Source of the DNA: Candidatus Bipolaricaulota bacterium
Lineage (GTDB): Bacteria > Bipolaricaulota > Bipolaricaulia > UBA7950 > UBA9294
Direction: 5' to 3'
DNA length: 25,032 bases
Assembly: GCA_030612175.1 (NCBI GenBank)
Contig: JAUWOJ010000010.1
Coordinates: 1-25,032, forward strand
The position numbers and the translations under genes were made by a program. Shown one piece after another: positions 1 through 7,046 of this stretch. Within the stretch, counting starts at the first letter, position 1; each line of letters begins with the position of its first letter. The notes under the pieces were generated by a model. The model was not told where the DNA came from and did not search any database. It was given only the letters and a program-made list of their open reading frames with translations.

Positions 1-1
1 C

Positions 2-583
2 GAAGTAATCGCGGTGATCGAGGCCGCTTCCCGGATTGGAGGCTACGGAGTTCATGCCGCTAAGATTAGCAGGGCGGGAGTGCCTATCCTCACCTCTCAT
101 ACCATCGTTGGTGCTTCGGGCAAATCGCGAGTTGAGCGGGCAGTGATCGCTAAGGTCAACGCATCATGGAAAATCACGCCTGGATCCGAAAGAGAACTGG
201 AGGTCGATACAATCTGCATCGCTGTCGGGCTGCATCCCAACGCGCGATTAGCCTCGTTAGCAGGGTGTAAGTTACACCACTCCCCCAGTTTAGGGGGATG
301 GGCCCCCATTCATAACAGCAGAATGGAGACAACCGTCCCTACAATCTATATCGCTGGCGATCTCTCTGGAATAGAAGAGGCGAGCACCGCCTTGGAAGAG
401 GGCCAACTAGCTGGAATTTGCGCTGCCGCTTCCTTGGGCAAGGAACGCGCGGGCGACCATGAGGAGATCAAAGCGATTGAGGAACGCCTACTCAGCCTGC
501 GCAGTGGTCCGTTCTGCCAGCCCCGACAGGATGCTAAGCATGAACTCATTGGGATCGGAGAGACACAATGTTCCTCGAAGTAG
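2..583 (+). CDS. FAD/NAD(P)-binding oxidoreductase subunit (HcnB / proline dehydrogenase alpha-like), C-terminal part
   Basis: The frame is open to the left edge, so this is the C-terminal ~193 residues of a longer gene; the GTG at 14 is only an internal codon. The segment VDTICIAVGLHPN followed by a GDLSGIEEASTALEEGQLAG stretch is the C-terminal FAD-binding end of pyridine nucleotide-disulphide reductase-like subunits, as in HcnB, opine dehydrogenase subunit A and the alpha subunit of dye-linked L-proline dehydrogenases. Such subunits pass electrons between NAD(P)H or a dye and a partner amino-acid oxidase subunit. The gene overlaps the next by 16 bp, and three further genes follow with overlaps, so the four probably form one enzyme complex. 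Family is confident; the substrate cannot be read from the sequence. Confidence 0.8.
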   Translation, partial: EVIAVIEAASRIGGYGVHAAKISRAGVPILTSHTIVGASGKSRVERAVIAKVNASWKITPGSERELEVDTICIAVGLHPNARLASLAGCKLHHSPSLGGWAPIHNSRMETTVPTIYIAGDLSGIEEASTALEEGQLAGICAAASLGKERAGDHEEIKAIEERLLSLRSGPFCQPRQDAKHELIGIGETQCSSK

Positions 584-1089
584 ACTCACCAGGTTATCCC
601 TTGCGACATGAGCCGCACAACACTTCCGGCTACCCATCACGGGAGCGGTTGGAGAAAGGGCCGGTCGCACTGATCGAGTGCATCGAAGAAATCCCCTGCA
701 ATCCGTGCGAACAGGCTTGCCCACAGCACGCGATCACTATTGGAGACCCAATCACAAATTGCCCCCATCTGGATGAGGATAAATGCATCGGGTGTGGGCT
801 ATGTATCTCCCAGTGTCCGGGGCTGGCTATCTTCCTCATCGACCTCACGCACTCGCAGGGATCCGCTAGTGTATCCTTCCCTTATGAGTACCTCCCTTTG
901 CCCAAGGAGGGGCAGGCAGTACGCGCGGTGAATCGTACGGGAGAGCCCATATGCTCTGGTACGGTGGTTAGAGTGCAAAACCTCAAGACAAACGATCACA
1001 CCCTTGTTGTGACAATAGCTGTGCCCCGCGAATACGCGACAGAGGTCCGCGGAATCCTGCGCGCCCAGGGAGGTAGAAAGGATGGATGA
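568..1089 (+). CDS. Ferredoxin-like 2[4Fe-4S] subunit of the amino-acid dehydrogenase complex
   Basis: A 173-residue protein with two iron-sulphur motifs in its first half: C44-x2-C47-x3-C51-P and C73-x2-C76-x2-C79-x3-C83-P, with extra cysteines at 38 and 65. This is the pattern of a bacterial 2[4Fe-4S] ferredoxin domain. The C-terminal ~80 residues have no motif I recognise. The ATG at 568 lies inside the previous gene, with GGAGAG just upstream as ribosome binding site, and the 3' end overlaps the next gene by 8 bp. From context it should be the electron-transfer subunit between the flavoprotein subunits on either side, similar in role to the small ferredoxin-like subunits of multi-subunit dye-linked proline dehydrogenases. 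That role is inferred. Confidence 0.8.
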   Translation: MFLEVDSPGYPLRHEPHNTSGYPSRERLEKGPVALIECIEEIPCNPCEQACPQHAITIGDPITNCPHLDEDKCIGCGLCISQCPGLAIFLIDLTHSQGSASVSFPYEYLPLPKEGQAVRAVNRTGEPICSGTVVRVQNLKTNDHTLVVTIAVPREYATEVRGILRAQGGRKDG

Positions 1090-1354
1090 CGATACGATTG
1101 TCTGCCGCTGCGAAGAAGTAACAGTGGGAGAAATCAGGAAAGCCATTCGCCAAGGAGCGCTTGACGTCACTGGTGTGAAACGGCGAACGCGCGCTGGCAT
1201 GGGATTGTGTCAAGGGCGAACCTGTGAGAAGATCGTGACGCAAATCTTGGTGCAAGAACTCCGAAAGCCCATAGACAAGCTCGAACCGGCTACGGCGCGG
1301 CCCCCGGTGCAACCGGTCACGTTTGGTCTATTAGCAGAGAAGTCTTATGACTAG
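1082..1354 (+). CDS. BFD-like [2Fe-2S]-binding small subunit
   Basis: A 90-residue protein with C8-x-C10 near the N-terminus and C43-x4-C48 (CQGRTC). This is the four-cysteine pattern of the bacterioferritin-associated ferredoxin-like [2Fe-2S] domain. In HcnB, NirB and opine or proline dehydrogenase systems the domain is fused to, or encoded beside, the NAD(P)H/FAD subunit. Here it is a free-standing gene between the ferredoxin and the substrate-oxidising flavoprotein. It overlaps both neighbours by 8 bp, which implies translational coupling and fixed stoichiometry. The ATG at 1082 is preceded by a GGGAGG ribosome binding site. The tail after residue ~65 is Pro-rich and probably flexible. Confidence 0.8.
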   Translation: MDDDTIVCRCEEVTVGEIRKAIRQGALDVTGVKRRTRAGMGLCQGRTCEKIVTQILVQELRKPIDKLEPATARPPVQPVTFGLLAEKSYD

Positions 1355-2519
1355 TGCAGTCGATGTCATCGTCATCGGTGGAGGGATTATCGGATCGGCG
1401 ATCACCTACTACCTGAGCCAAGAAAGAGTAAAGGTCTCCCTTGTCGAGCGGGGAGACGTAGCGTCGGGGACTTCGAGCGCGTGTGACGGAAACATACTTG
1501 CCATCGACAAAATGCCGGGATACGATAGCCAGCTCACTCTGAAGAGTCAGAAACTCCTCGATGAACTGGTGGAGAGTGTCGATTACGACCTCGAGTACGC
1601 GCAACGAGGGAGCGTGCTCGTGGTCGAAGATGAGAAGCAGGAGCCGGTGGCGCGGGATTGGTTCACTCGACAGAAAGAAGCCGGCCTACCGATGCGTTAC
1701 CTCGCCGGGAGAGAGGTATTCGAGGATGAACCATTACTGGCACGCGATGTCATCGGTCTTGTGGAGTGCGCCTCCGACGCGTCGCTTAACCCGATGGCCC
1801 TTGTCTACGGTCTTGTAGAAGCCTCCCGCTCCACAGGGGCAATGATTCGCCCATTTACTGAAGTTACTCGGATCTTGCAGGATTCTACAGGAGCTGTATG
1901 CGGCGTTGAGACCACACGTGGCGTGATGAACGCCAATCAAGTTGTCCTAGCTGCTGGGGTGTGGACACCGGCTCTCGCCGTCGCTGTGGGCGTAACTGTT
2001 CCCATCAAACCACGCAAAGGACACATCCTTGTCGCCGAGCAATCACCCCGCCCAGCACGACGCAAGGTGCAAGAGTTCGGGTATCTGCTCACCAAATTTG
2101 GCGGCGCAGAGGGGCGGAGGGTGGAGGCAGAGATGGACCGGCACGGAATCGCCATGGTCTTCGAACCGACCGAACACGGAAACTTCCTCATTGGGTCGAG
2201 TCGCGAATTCGTGGGGTTCGATAGGCGATGCAACCACCACGTTTTGGAGCTAATGGCGAGAAGGGCGCTCCGCTTCTTCCCCACGATCCGTGATATTCAT
2301 ATCATCCGATCCTACGCTGGCCTTCGTCCCCATACCCCTGATCACCTTCCGATCGTCTCCCCTGTCCCCGCAGTCCCAGGACTCTACATCGCGGCCGGAC
2401 ACGAAGGGGACGGAATTGGACTTGCTCCCATAACTGGCAAGCTGGTGTCAGAAATGATCGTAGGAGAACCGACATCAATCGCCACTGAGCCCCTGAAGCT
2501 CGATCGATTCGACAAGTGA
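1347..2519 (+). CDS. FAD-dependent D-amino-acid/glycine oxidase-family dehydrogenase subunit (HcnC / proline dehydrogenase beta-like)
   Basis: A 390-residue DAO-superfamily flavoprotein. The N-terminal dinucleotide fold is visible as VIVIGGGIIGSA (residues 7-18) followed by VERGDVASGTS. Near the C-terminus the motifs GLRPHTPDHLPIV and AAGHEGDGIGLAP match the flavin-binding end of glycine oxidase, sarcosine oxidase and proline dehydrogenase beta subunits. It is the likely substrate-oxidising subunit, removing hydride from an amino or imino acid and passing electrons to the Fe-S and FAD/NAD(P) subunits encoded just upstream. Length is normal for the family. The start overlaps the preceding gene by 8 bp. 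The stop codon overlaps, by 4 bp (GTGA), the decayed ORF that follows. Substrate (proline, hydroxyproline, glycine or another) is undetermined. Confidence 0.85.
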   Translation: MTSAVDVIVIGGGIIGSAITYYLSQERVKVSLVERGDVASGTSSACDGNILAIDKMPGYDSQLTLKSQKLLDELVESVDYDLEYAQRGSVLVVEDEKQEPVARDWFTRQKEAGLPMRYLAGREVFEDEPLLARDVIGLVECASDASLNPMALVYGLVEASRSTGAMIRPFTEVTRILQDSTGAVCGVETTRGVMNANQVVLAAGVWTPALAVAVGVTVPIKPRKGHILVAEQSPRPARRKVQEFGYLLTKFGGAEGRRVEAEMDRHGIAMVFEPTEHGNFLIGSSREFVGFDRRCNHHVLELMARRALRFFPTIRDIHIIRSYAGLRPHTPDHLPIVSPVPAVPGLYIAAGHEGDGIGLAPITGKLVSEMIVGEPTSIATEPLKLDRFDK

Positions 2520-2742
2520 ACGGCAAACACAACGGAGCCATCTGTAAACTTGGGCTGGGGTTACATCGAGATCTAATCCTCGATGACGGAGGCGATCTTG
2601 TAGGCTTGTTACATGAAGAGGCGTTAGGATGAAACTCGAAGCCCTGGGAGTACAGCTAGATTCTCTCACCGAGAAAACAAAACCAGCGCCTGGGCTTCAT
2701 CTAGTAGGATTGACAGGCCTAGGTAGCTTGGTTATCATTTGA
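2516..2742 (+). pseudogene. ahcY: Probable remnant of S-adenosylhomocysteine hydrolase (internal fragment, frameshifted)
   Basis: Two short frames abut here. Frame 1 (GTG 2516 to TGA 2632) contains DLILDDGGDLVGLLHEEA, which resembles the DDGGDL segment of S-adenosylhomocysteine hydrolase. Frame 2 (ATG 2629 to TGA 2742) contains LTEKTKPAPGLHL and then GLGSLVII, which line up in order with the downstream ExTTTG-x-RL and L-x-FPV region of the same enzyme. A single frame change at ~2625-2630 would join them into ~75 residues from the middle of a ~400-residue protein; the N- and C-terminal parts are missing. The catalytic-region TTTG appears altered to KPAPG. The rpsI promoter now lies inside the fragment. 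Recognition is by eye only; a pair of unrelated short ORFs remains possible. Confidence 0.5.
2710..2738 (+). promoter_or_regulatory. Sigma-70-type promoter for rpsI-rpmE-DUF1385
   Basis: A perfect -35 box TTGACA (2710-2715) is followed by a 17-bp spacer and TATCAT (2733-2738, 5/6 match). The start point would be near 2745, giving a ~40-nt leader to the preferred rpsI start. It lies inside the ahcY remnant. Confidence 0.75.
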
Positions 2743-2765
2743 TGATCAAATAAATGCCAATTCGT

Positions 2766-2773
2766 AGGAGGTG
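2766..2773 (+). promoter_or_regulatory. Strong ribosome binding site that decides the rpsI start
   Basis: AGGAGGTG is a full-length Shine-Dalgarno match. It lies downstream of the first possible ATG (2754) and 10 nt before the in-frame GTG at 2784, which argues for the GTG as the start of rpsI. Confidence 0.6.
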
Positions 2774-2783
2774 TTCTTCTTTC

Positions 2784-3221
2784 GTGGAACCCAATGAGCG
2801 ACGATTACCAAAGCATATTGGAAATACGATTCACGCTATCGGTAGACGCAAACGCGCAACCGCACGCGTTTATCTAACTGAAGGGGATGGCAAGTTCTTG
2901 ATCAACCGTAAACCTGCAGAAGAGTACTTTGCCTCGCTCCTCAACGCGGAAGAGCAGTTGAAAAAGACGCTCTACCAGCCGTTTCACGTAACGAGAACTA
3001 CCGGAAGCTTCGACGTAAAAGCGCGCGTATCGGGCGGAGGTTATACTGGACAACTAGAGGCAATTCGGCTAGGTCTCGCCCGCGCCCTGACAGGAATAAC
3101 AGACGAATACAAGAAACCCCTCAGAGAAGCTGGCTTACTTACCCGTGATGCGCGCAAGGTAGAGCCAAAAAAATATGGGCGACGGAAGGCGCGTAAGAGC
3201 GAGCAGTACTCCAAGCGTTAA
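2784..3221 (+). CDS. rpsI: Small ribosomal subunit protein uS9
   Basis: Ribosomal protein S9, which sits in the head of the 30S subunit and contacts the P-site tRNA with its basic C-terminal tail. The family opening AIGRRKRATARVYL, the core SGGGYTGQLEAIRLGLARAL and the basic C-terminus KKYGRRKARKSEQYSKR are all present. From the GTG at 2784 the protein is 145 residues, slightly longer than the usual ~130 because of a short N-terminal extension. The ATG at 2754 would add ten more residues but lies upstream of the AGGAGGTG ribosome binding site. rplM (L13), the usual upstream partner, is not here; instead a promoter directly precedes the gene. rpmE follows 10 bp downstream. Confidence 0.95.
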   Translation: MEPNERRLPKHIGNTIHAIGRRKRATARVYLTEGDGKFLINRKPAEEYFASLLNAEEQLKKTLYQPFHVTRTTGSFDVKARVSGGGYTGQLEAIRLGLARALTGITDEYKKPLREAGLLTRDARKVEPKKYGRRKARKSEQYSKR

Positions 3222-3231
3222 TGGAGGGATA

Positions 3232-3438
3232 ATGAGAAAAGGGATTCACCCCAAACTAGAAAACACAATCATAAAGTGTGGATGTGGCGCCAAGCTTGAA
3301 ACGCTATCTACCACAGACAAACTACATGTCGACATCTGCTCCAGATGCCACCCATTCTTCACGGGCGAAGAACGATTCGTTGATACTGAGGGACGCGTAG
3401 AACGCTTCAATCGCAAGTATGGAGAGGAGAAAGAATAG
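3232..3438 (+). CDS. rpmE: Large ribosomal subunit protein bL31, zinc-binding (C+) form
   Basis: A 68-residue L31 starting MRKGIHPKLE. The ATG at 3232 is chosen because GGAGG lies 4-8 bp before it; an upstream in-frame ATG at 3175 would lie inside rpsI and add a non-conserved extension. The zinc ligands of the C+ form are present: a CGC pair near residues 16-18 and CSRC near 37-40, followed by the family motif HPFFTG. L31 bridges the two ribosomal subunits at the central protuberance. The gene lies between rpsI and the DUF1385 gene; rpmE next to a DUF1385 gene is a recurring arrangement in Clostridia-like and related bacteria. Confidence 0.95.
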   Translation: MRKGIHPKLENTIIKCGCGAKLETLSTTDKLHVDICSRCHPFFTGEERFVDTEGRVERFNRKYGEEKE

Positions 3439-3441
3439 AAT

Positions 3442-4326
3442 ATGCCCTCAGTTGGGGGACAAGCAGTTATTGAAGGTGTCATGATGCAGAACGGCGACCG
3501 AATCGCGGTCGCCGTTCGTCGTACCTCAGACAATCAGATTACTGTGCGTGATATCCCCGCGCGTACGCGCTTCAAGCACCTCGGAAAGATACCGTTCATT
3601 CGTGGATTGTTCCGCCTGTACGATATGTTGTCACTCGGCATACGAGCGCTCAATGTTTCCGTTAAACTTGCCTTCCCCGAAGAAGACCAACCAGGAAGGA
3701 TCGAGACAAGCTTAACCTTCCTTGTTGCTATCGTAATTGCTATCGGCGGATTTGTTGTCCTTCCGCTTTACATTGCCAACACAGTACGCGGACTTCGAAC
3801 GGGAAATCCTATACTGTTCAACTTGGTGGAGGGAATAATCCGAATTCTGTTCTTTCTTGTTTACCTATTGCTCATTTCATCACTGAAAGAGATCCGGCGC
3901 GTCTTCCAATACCATGGAGCTGAACATAAGACCGTCCACGCTTACGAAGCGAAAGAGGAACTTACTGTAGAAAATGCTCATAAGTATCAAACCCTTCATC
4001 CTCGATGTGGAACTGCCTTCTTAGTGATCGTGTTCGTGATCGCGATTTTGATCTTCTCCCTCGCTGGAAATCCTGGCCTCTGGATGAAAATTCTTTCCCG
4101 GCTACTCCTCCTCCCCGTAGTTGCGGGGCTTTCGTACGAGGCGCTACGGTTCAGCGGAAGACACTACAAGAGCTCAAGATGGGTACGACTCCTTGTTCAA
4201 CCCGGATTATGGTTGCAGAAGATAACTACCGCTGAACCAACTGATGACATGCTGGAAGTGGCAATTGCCTCGCTGAAACAAGTAACGGAACAATCGAGGC
4301 AAACTACGGCAAGCCTAGAGACCTAA
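3442..4326 (+). CDS. DUF1385 family membrane protein
   Basis: A 294-residue protein that opens with the DUF1385 signature PSVGGQAVIEGVMM and carries the second family block FQYHGAEHKTVHAYE and then HPRCGTAFL near residues 155-195. Four hydrophobic stretches (about 92-112, 128-146, 193-212 and 218-236) look like membrane spans. The family (B. subtilis YqhQ is a member) was annotated as a predicted metal-dependent enzyme, but its reaction is unknown to me; the conserved His, Glu and Cys residues would suit a metal site at the membrane. It starts 3 bp after rpmE and so belongs to the rpsI operon. Its 3' end overlaps that of the convergent tsaD gene by 12 bp, with no terminator between them. Confidence 0.9.
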   Translation: MPSVGGQAVIEGVMMQNGDRIAVAVRRTSDNQITVRDIPARTRFKHLGKIPFIRGLFRLYDMLSLGIRALNVSVKLAFPEEDQPGRIETSLTFLVAIVIAIGGFVVLPLYIANTVRGLRTGNPILFNLVEGIIRILFFLVYLLLISSLKEIRRVFQYHGAEHKTVHAYEAKEELTVENAHKYQTLHPRCGTAFLVIVFVIAILIFSLAGNPGLWMKILSRLLLLPVVAGLSYEALRFSGRHYKSSRWVRLLVQPGLWLQKITTAEPTDDMLEVAIASLKQVTEQSRQTTASLET

Positions 4327-5325
4327 AGAGGGCGCGGGGGCAAGAGATAGTGGGTCAGACTTTCCTTCATGTAGGAAATGAAAGGCGCCAGCTGCTGCAA
4401 TCATTGCCGCATTATCCGTACACAATTTCAGCGAAGGGAAGAAAACCTTAATCCCGTGTTCTGTTCCACAAGGGACCAGGGCTTCTCGTAGGTGACAATT
4501 CGCCGCTACTCCACCAACAACGACAAGTCGCTCAAAACGGTAACGCCGCGTGGCGTCAATTGATTTCTTCACCAAAACGGAAACAACGCTCGCCAGAAAC
4601 GAAGCGGCAACATCCTCCGGTTTCTCATTCGGGTATTTACGCAGATGATAAAGAACCGCAGTTTTTAGCCCAGCAAAGCTGAAGTCAAATCCAGGCGCTG
4701 CTTCCATCGGCCTGGGAAAACGGATTGCAGTGTGATCACCCCTATACGCAAGCCTGTCAATCGCTGGTCCCGCCGGATAGGCAATCCCTAGCATCTTTCC
4801 CATCTTGTCAAGAGCCTCGCCAGCAGCGTCATCAACAGTAGCTCCAACAACCTGATACTCGCCGTACTCCGGCACCGCCACCAAGCTGGTATGGCCTCCG
4901 GAAACGACAAGCGCCATAAAGGGCGGGCTGCCCCTGTCCGCTGGTTCACCAAGCCTATTCGCAAAGATGTGCCCTTCCAAGTGATTTACGCCAATGAATG
5001 GAACATCCAAACCAAAAGCTATCCCTTTGCCGTGCGACAAGCCAACAAGAAGCGGTCCAACCAATCCGGGACCGTAAGTAGCCGCTACAAGCGACAGTTG
5101 ATTGATCGAGATTCCGGCATGAGTAAGCGTCTCCCTAATCAAATAAGGAAGCATTCGCAGATGGTTGCGTGATGCAACCTCAGGAACAACCCCCCCATAA
5201 CGCGCGTGCAATTCAGCTTGCGAATAGACAAAGTTGGCAACAAGCGTGGTCTCCCCTTCTAGGATTGCAACGGCTGTTTCGTCACAAGAAGTCTCTATCC
5301 CTAAAGTGTAAGAAGGGCAGCTCAT
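4315..5325 (-). CDS. tsaD: tRNA N6-adenosine threonylcarbamoyltransferase TsaD
   Basis: A 336-residue member of the Kae1/TsaD family. It transfers the threonylcarbamoyl group from threonylcarbamoyl-AMP to A37 of tRNAs that read ANN codons, in a complex with TsaB and TsaE. Visible motifs in order are LGIETSCDETAVAI at the N-terminus, the metal-binding HLEGH, VVSGGHTSL, DDAAGEALDKMGKMLG, FSFAGLKTAV, VVVGGVAANCHLR and the C-terminal DNAAMIAAAG. Length is normal. The ATG directly follows the hpt stop codon with no gap, so it is translated from the same transcript as hpt and the FBP aldolase/phosphatase. tsaB and tsaE are not in the window. Confidence 0.97.
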   Translation of the reverse strand: MSCPSYTLGIETSCDETAVAILEGETTLVANFVYSQAELHARYGGVVPEVASRNHLRMLPYLIRETLTHAGISINQLSLVAATYGPGLVGPLLVGLSHGKGIAFGLDVPFIGVNHLEGHIFANRLGEPADRGSPPFMALVVSGGHTSLVAVPEYGEYQVVGATVDDAAGEALDKMGKMLGIAYPAGPAIDRLAYRGDHTAIRFPRPMEAAPGFDFSFAGLKTAVLYHLRKYPNEKPEDVAASFLASVVSVLVKKSIDATRRYRFERLVVVGGVAANCHLREALVPCGTEHGIKVFFPSLKLCTDNAAMIAAAGAFHFLHEGKSDPLSLAPAPSLGL

Positions 5326-5922
5326 TTAACTATTCTCGCCTTTCAACAACCCGATATAGGGAAGGTTGCGGTACATTCCGGCATAATCCATTCCGTAGCC
5401 AACTATGAACACATTTTGTTCAAGCACGAAACCCGTATAGCTAATATCAACTGGATCCTCGCGACGAGAGACTTTATCGATTAATGTACATATGCGTAGC
5501 GATGCTGGCCTACGCGCGCTCAAATTACGCCGCAGGTAATTGATCGTGTAGCCACTATCGACGATATCCTCCACAATCAATACATCTCTCTCCTGGATTG
5601 GTTCATCCAGATCATTAATCAAGCGCACAGCGCCAGGAGCGGTTCCATCACCATACGAGGCCACCTGGATAAAATCACACTCAACAGTAATGGGAAGCTG
5701 TCTCAACAGATCGGCCATAAACATTAGCGCCCCACGCAGCACACATACAAGAATAGGGGGCAAGCCACGGGGATCCCGCGCTAGCCCCCCTTCGCTGTAA
5801 TCATAAGAAATTCTTTCTCCAAGCTTCTTAACCTTTGCTTGGATCGCCTGACTAGTGTACAGAACCTTGGCAATCTGCTCCTCAATCATATTGGACAATG
5901 GCCCGGGTCTCCCTTCAGGCAT
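5326..5922 (-). CDS. hpt: Hypoxanthine phosphoribosyltransferase
   Basis: Purine salvage enzyme that makes IMP (and usually GMP) from hypoxanthine or guanine and PRPP. The PRPP-binding motif DVLIVEDIVDSGYTI is clear; VCVLRGALMFMADLLRQL and CDFIQVASYG upstream are typical of bacterial Hpt. The C-terminal block FIVGYGMDYAGMYRNLPYIG is diagnostic. The chosen ATG at 5922 shares one base with the stop of the upstream aldolase/phosphatase gene (TGATG), which suggests translational coupling; the TTG at 5925 would add one residue. From this ATG the protein has 198 residues, with ~20 poorly conserved N-terminal residues, so an internal start is possible. Confidence 0.93.
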   Translation of the reverse strand: MPEGRPGPLSNMIEEQIAKVLYTSQAIQAKVKKLGERISYDYSEGGLARDPRGLPPILVCVLRGALMFMADLLRQLPITVECDFIQVASYGDGTAPGAVRLINDLDEPIQERDVLIVEDIVDSGYTINYLRRNLSARRPASLRICTLIDKVSRREDPVDISYTGFVLEQNVFIVGYGMDYAGMYRNLPYIGLLKGENS

Positions 5923-7022
5923 CAATTACGGGTACAAAAACGCTCTTCCAGCGCCTGCATTCTTACTTTTATTCCTCCATATTCAAGATCGGCATAGGGT
6001 AGCATGGCAGCCCCAGAGAATCCTTGCTCCCTGATGTTGTGGGCTTTTTCCGCAACCTTATTCCGAACCCAATCCCAGTACGGATGATCAAAAACGTCGG
6101 TTGGTTCGGTCAGTTTTCCATCGTGTACACAGAAAGCAAGTGACGAAACAATGGGAGGACCATCAAAGAAAGACACGCCAGATCCCATCTTCACTGGCAT
6201 TAGTGGGCCAATGTGGCTTCCGCGCATAAATCCGGCCACAAAATGACCGATTTCAAACGGAGCAAGGATCTCTCCCGTGGCAGGAAAGTTCTTCTGAGTG
6301 CGGACAAGCATGATTGGGTCATCTTTTCCCACATACTTGCCAGCAATATTGCGCAACCTAGTAGTGCCACAAGAGACAGCCTCTTCTCCGGTCGCACGGG
6401 ATCGTATTGACTCCACCACAAAACGGCCATTGTCGCGCAGAAGCGCCGCAAGATCATAAGCCTCTTCGGGTGTACAGATCTCAACAATACGGTCTTTCTT
6501 CGTGCACGATACATCCATAACCGTAAAGGCGAAACCCTGACCAACCGTTGGGGAAAGGATTAATCCGGAGCTGTACATCGGATCAACAAAAGCCAGATAA
6601 AGAGGAAGGTTGTAAGCTCCTGGTTCAGTCTTGTCGGCAGTAAATAAGAGAAACGGCTCGTTTTCTCTCTCCTCAAAGCAAAGCTCGGCGACAGCTGGGC
6701 CCAGGCCACGCACATTTCCAGAAAAAGCGTCTTTAAGCAAATCCTGGCCAGCGCCATATAGCCCCTGGTTCTTGGCTACCTCAGTCCCACTCTTGAATGC
6801 TTCCCACACCAATCGATGTACGTCTTCATCTCCTGGGCCTCTCTCATGGGTAACCAGAACAGCTATGTCATCTCCGGTGTGGCCGGTAAAGTGGTCACAG
6901 ATTAGATCTTTTCCTCTTTCGGCAATGAACTCCTCAACCCGCGCAATCACATCACTACTTGGTACAAGGTGTCCACCAATGCTTCCGATATCCGCCTTAA
7001 TTGCAGTTAGCGTAACCTTCAT
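5922..7022 (-). CDS. fbp: Bifunctional fructose-1,6-bisphosphate aldolase/phosphatase (class V FBPase)
   Basis: Class V enzyme of gluconeogenesis. It condenses glyceraldehyde-3-phosphate and dihydroxyacetone phosphate and then dephosphorylates the product to fructose-6-phosphate in the same active site. The N-terminal KADIGSIGGHLVPS, DHFTGHTGDDIAVLVTH and the block FVAGFMRGSHIGPLMPV are family signatures. The YVGK motif (Y230, K233) matches the Tyr and Schiff-base Lys described for the archaeal enzymes. Length 366 is normal. The family is almost universal in archaea and is found in deep-branching, often thermophilic bacteria, where it makes gluconeogenesis one-directional. The start ATG has a G7 Shine-Dalgarno tract 7 nt upstream. 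It heads the tight run fbp-hpt-tsaD. Confidence 0.95.
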   Translation of the reverse strand: MKVTLTAIKADIGSIGGHLVPSSDVIARVEEFIAERGKDLICDHFTGHTGDDIAVLVTHERGPGDEDVHRLVWEAFKSGTEVAKNQGLYGAGQDLLKDAFSGNVRGLGPAVAELCFEERENEPFLLFTADKTEPGAYNLPLYLAFVDPMYSSGLILSPTVGQGFAFTVMDVSCTKKDRIVEICTPEEAYDLAALLRDNGRFVVESIRSRATGEEAVSCGTTRLRNIAGKYVGKDDPIMLVRTQKNFPATGEILAPFEIGHFVAGFMRGSHIGPLMPVKMGSGVSFFDGPPIVSSLAFCVHDGKLTEPTDVFDHPYWDWVRNKVAEKAHNIREQGFSGAAMLPYADLEYGGIKVRMQALEERFCTRN

Positions 7023-7046
7023 TTATGCTCCCCCCCTACACAATCT

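Noticed and set aside
799..1200. 133-codon minus-strand ORF opposite the ferredoxin and BFD-like genes.
   Set aside because: Both plus-strand genes have clear iron-sulphur motifs; the antisense frame has no motif and no ribosome binding site.
2754..2783. N-terminal extension of rpsI from the ATG at 2754.
   Set aside because: The full Shine-Dalgarno AGGAGGTG lies after this ATG and the ten extra residues are not part of the S9 family; the GTG at 2784 is preferred, though the ATG is not excluded.
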